Shown one piece after another: positions 63,238 through 64,000 of a DNA stretch of 64,000 nucleotides; positions within the stretch are counted from its first letter, which is position 1; every line of letters starts with the position of its first letter. The DNA lies in assembly GCF_039941015.1 (NCBI RefSeq), contig NZ_JBDVFI010000103.1, one strand, 5' to 3'. The notes beneath the pieces are model-generated. The model was not told the origin of the DNA, ran no database searches, and saw nothing but the letters and a program-made list of their open reading frames with translations. This stretch comes from Sedimentitalea sp039941015 (GTDB lineage: Bacteria > Pseudomonadota > Alphaproteobacteria > Rhodobacterales > Rhodobacteraceae). The position numbers and the translations under genes are program-made.

Positions 63238-63545
63238 TTTTCGGCAAATGACTGAATTTGAAAGACCCGTCAGATTTATGGCGGGTCTTTTTTTGTCAGA
63301 CTTTGAGAGAACGGATAACCAGATCGCAGTGTTTCCAGCGTTTTCCGCAAAACGAGCGAAAATGGGGCGACCAGAGGATCTGGACCGCTGATGAAGTCGC
63401 CTAAAAACTGGGGAGCGGCGCCGCAAGAGCGCTGAACCGCACGACGGCGCCAGTTACAGCGCAGTTCGAATGTTTGGTCCGAGCCATGTGGAAGATCAGG
63501 CCGAATTCGGGACTGAACAGGTTCGGTCAGCATACGCTATAGAAG
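63238..63545. other. Intergenic region after rplT
   Basis: After the rplT terminator (to about 63295) there is no recognisable gene. Open frames here lack ribosome sites. The stretch ends at the truncated ABC ATPase gene. Confidence 0.5.
63261..63295 (+). terminator. Rho-independent terminator of rplT
   Basis: AAAGACCCGTC (63261-63271) and GGCGGGTCTTT (63280-63290) form an 11-bp stem (one G-T pair) with an 8-nt loop; the T run continues for five more bases. It starts 24 bp after the rplT stop. Confidence 0.93.
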
Positions 63546-63881
63546 TCACCGAAATCCGGCTTCGGTTTTCCGGTCGAACAGCATCGTGCGATCAGGCGAG
63601 AATTTGATGCCGACGCGTACGCCTTCTTCGGACCGCTCATCACCATGCTCTTCGACCATGACCTTTTCGCCTTTCTCAGAGACCAGATAGACATATGATG
63701 TGCCGCTAAGGGCTTCGGTCAGATCGACAATGTGAGTGTCACCGGCGGGATCAACTTCGATGTGCTCGGGGCGAATACCAAGAGACACCTCAGTGCCTTC
63801 TTCGGATGGCGCGACAGGAACTTTGAAGCGGATGATGTCGGTGGCTCCTGCTCCATCGGCATCGAATGTGCCAAAGTGCAG
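63546..63881 (-). pseudogene. 3' fragment of a sugar ABC transporter ATPase gene (MalK/UgpC type)
   Basis: Only the C-terminal TOBE domain of a carbohydrate ABC ATPase remains. Its reading frame includes FKVPVAPSEEGTEVSLGIRPEH, continues with DLTEALSGTSYVYLVSEKGEKVMVE, and ends TMLFDRKTEAGFR. Reading upstream, the frame reaches a TAA at 63882-63884, next to the IS110-type element. The Walker motifs and most of the protein are missing from this window, so the gene is taken as cut by the insertion. Whether a matching 5' part lies beyond the element cannot be seen. Confidence 0.72.
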
Positions 63882-63884
63882 TTA

Positions 63885-64000
63885 TCAACGACTGCTAGGA
63901 AAGGAGCCACCCAATGACAGTTAAGACCGTAGGCCTGGATTTGGCCAAGGATGTTTTTCAAGTGCACGGCATTTCGGAGAATGGCCGTGTGATCTTCAAC
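63885..64000 (+). mobile_element. IS110-family insertion sequence, left end only
   Basis: The element carries the transposase gene that begins at 63914 and runs off the window. Its left boundary is not certain but probably lies between about 63840 and 63885. An inverted pair GGTGGCTCCT (63840-63849) and AGGAGCCACC (63902-63911) flanks it, the second copy ending just before the transposase ATG. Confidence 0.6.
63914..64000 (+). CDS. IS110-family transposase, 5' end only
   Basis: The 29 visible residues, MTVKTVGLDLAKDVFQVHG followed by ISENGRVIFN, match the start of IS110-family (DEDD) transposases, including the first catalytic aspartate in GLDLAK. AAGGAG precedes the ATG. The rest lies outside the window. 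This family uses a structured RNA encoded in the element to choose its target. Confidence 0.85.
   Translation, partial: MTVKTVGLDLAKDVFQVHGISENGRVIFN

Noticed and set aside
63276..63533. An 85-codon minus-strand frame after rplT
   Set aside because: It overlaps the rplT terminator, has no ribosome site and does not resemble any protein family.

Overview
The window is about 64 kb of high-GC chromosomal DNA from an alphaproteobacterium, almost certainly a Rhodobacteraceae member of the marine Roseobacter type. The evidence is the RegB-SenC-RegA redox regulon, a CcrM (GANTC) methyltransferase, a CenR-like response regulator, the hemD-mitofilin-hemY operon, and a complete Rhodobacter-type polyol operon (smoEFGK-smoS-mtlK). 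No genus is claimed. Most of the window is ordinary core genome. No CRISPR array, tRNA, rRNA or prophage was seen.

Layout. 1-13.9 kb: the 3' end of a gamma-glutamyltransferase gene, hspQ, a lytic transglycosylase lipoprotein, lolA, a secreted RTX serralysin-type protease, ftsK, a class I aminotransferase, an amidase, a UbiH-type monooxygenase, Trm112, a Lon-N protein, a YbbN-type thioredoxin and xthA. 14.4-24.4 kb: CenR-like regulator, clpB behind a heat-shock-type promoter, pyrF, a NUDIX hydrolase, dinB, a membrane adenylate cyclase, and ccrM with three GANTC sites in its leader, followed by rnhB. 24.5-29.7 kb: two small secreted proteins of unknown function, a membrane-anchored winged-helix protein, a DUF427-adenylate cyclase fusion, and a NodIJ/PQQ-type ABC exporter with a small periplasmic protein.

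29.9-39.7 kb: an N-methyl-amine demethylase-type flavoprotein, then a LacI regulator and the sorbitol/mannitol ABC transporter with two polyol dehydrogenases. A perfect 20-bp palindrome sits just before smoE. 39.7-43.6 kb: regB, senC, regA and a GT61 glycosyltransferase. 43.6-54.0 kb: an HD hydrolase, an FkbM methyltransferase, ahcY, DUF2853, a possible structured RNA, DUF1761, the EVE-YciI-GpsA-TsaD operon, and the hemD-mitofilin-hemY operon. 54.1-57.2 kb: a cyanase, a PP2C/Ser-Thr kinase fusion and a formate/nitrite-family channel, probably one nitrogen-related unit. 57.5-63.3 kb: a luciferase-like monooxygenase, DUF1244, an N-formylglutamate amidohydrolase, pyruvate kinase, a class D beta-lactamase, rpmI and rplT. 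At the right edge a sugar ABC ATPase gene has lost its 5' part, next to an IS110-family transposase that runs off the window.

The main connected themes are redox and energy control (RegBA/SenC, heme genes), polyol uptake and oxidation to fructose, cAMP-type signalling (two class III cyclases within 7 kb), and proteostasis (HspQ, ClpB, YbbN, Lon-N protein). I found no clear new multi-gene system. The items most worth a second look are the DUF427-cyclase fusion with its membrane winged-helix neighbour, the cyanase/kinase-phosphatase/FNT cluster, the GANTC cluster before ccrM, the smo operator, and two possible small RNAs.
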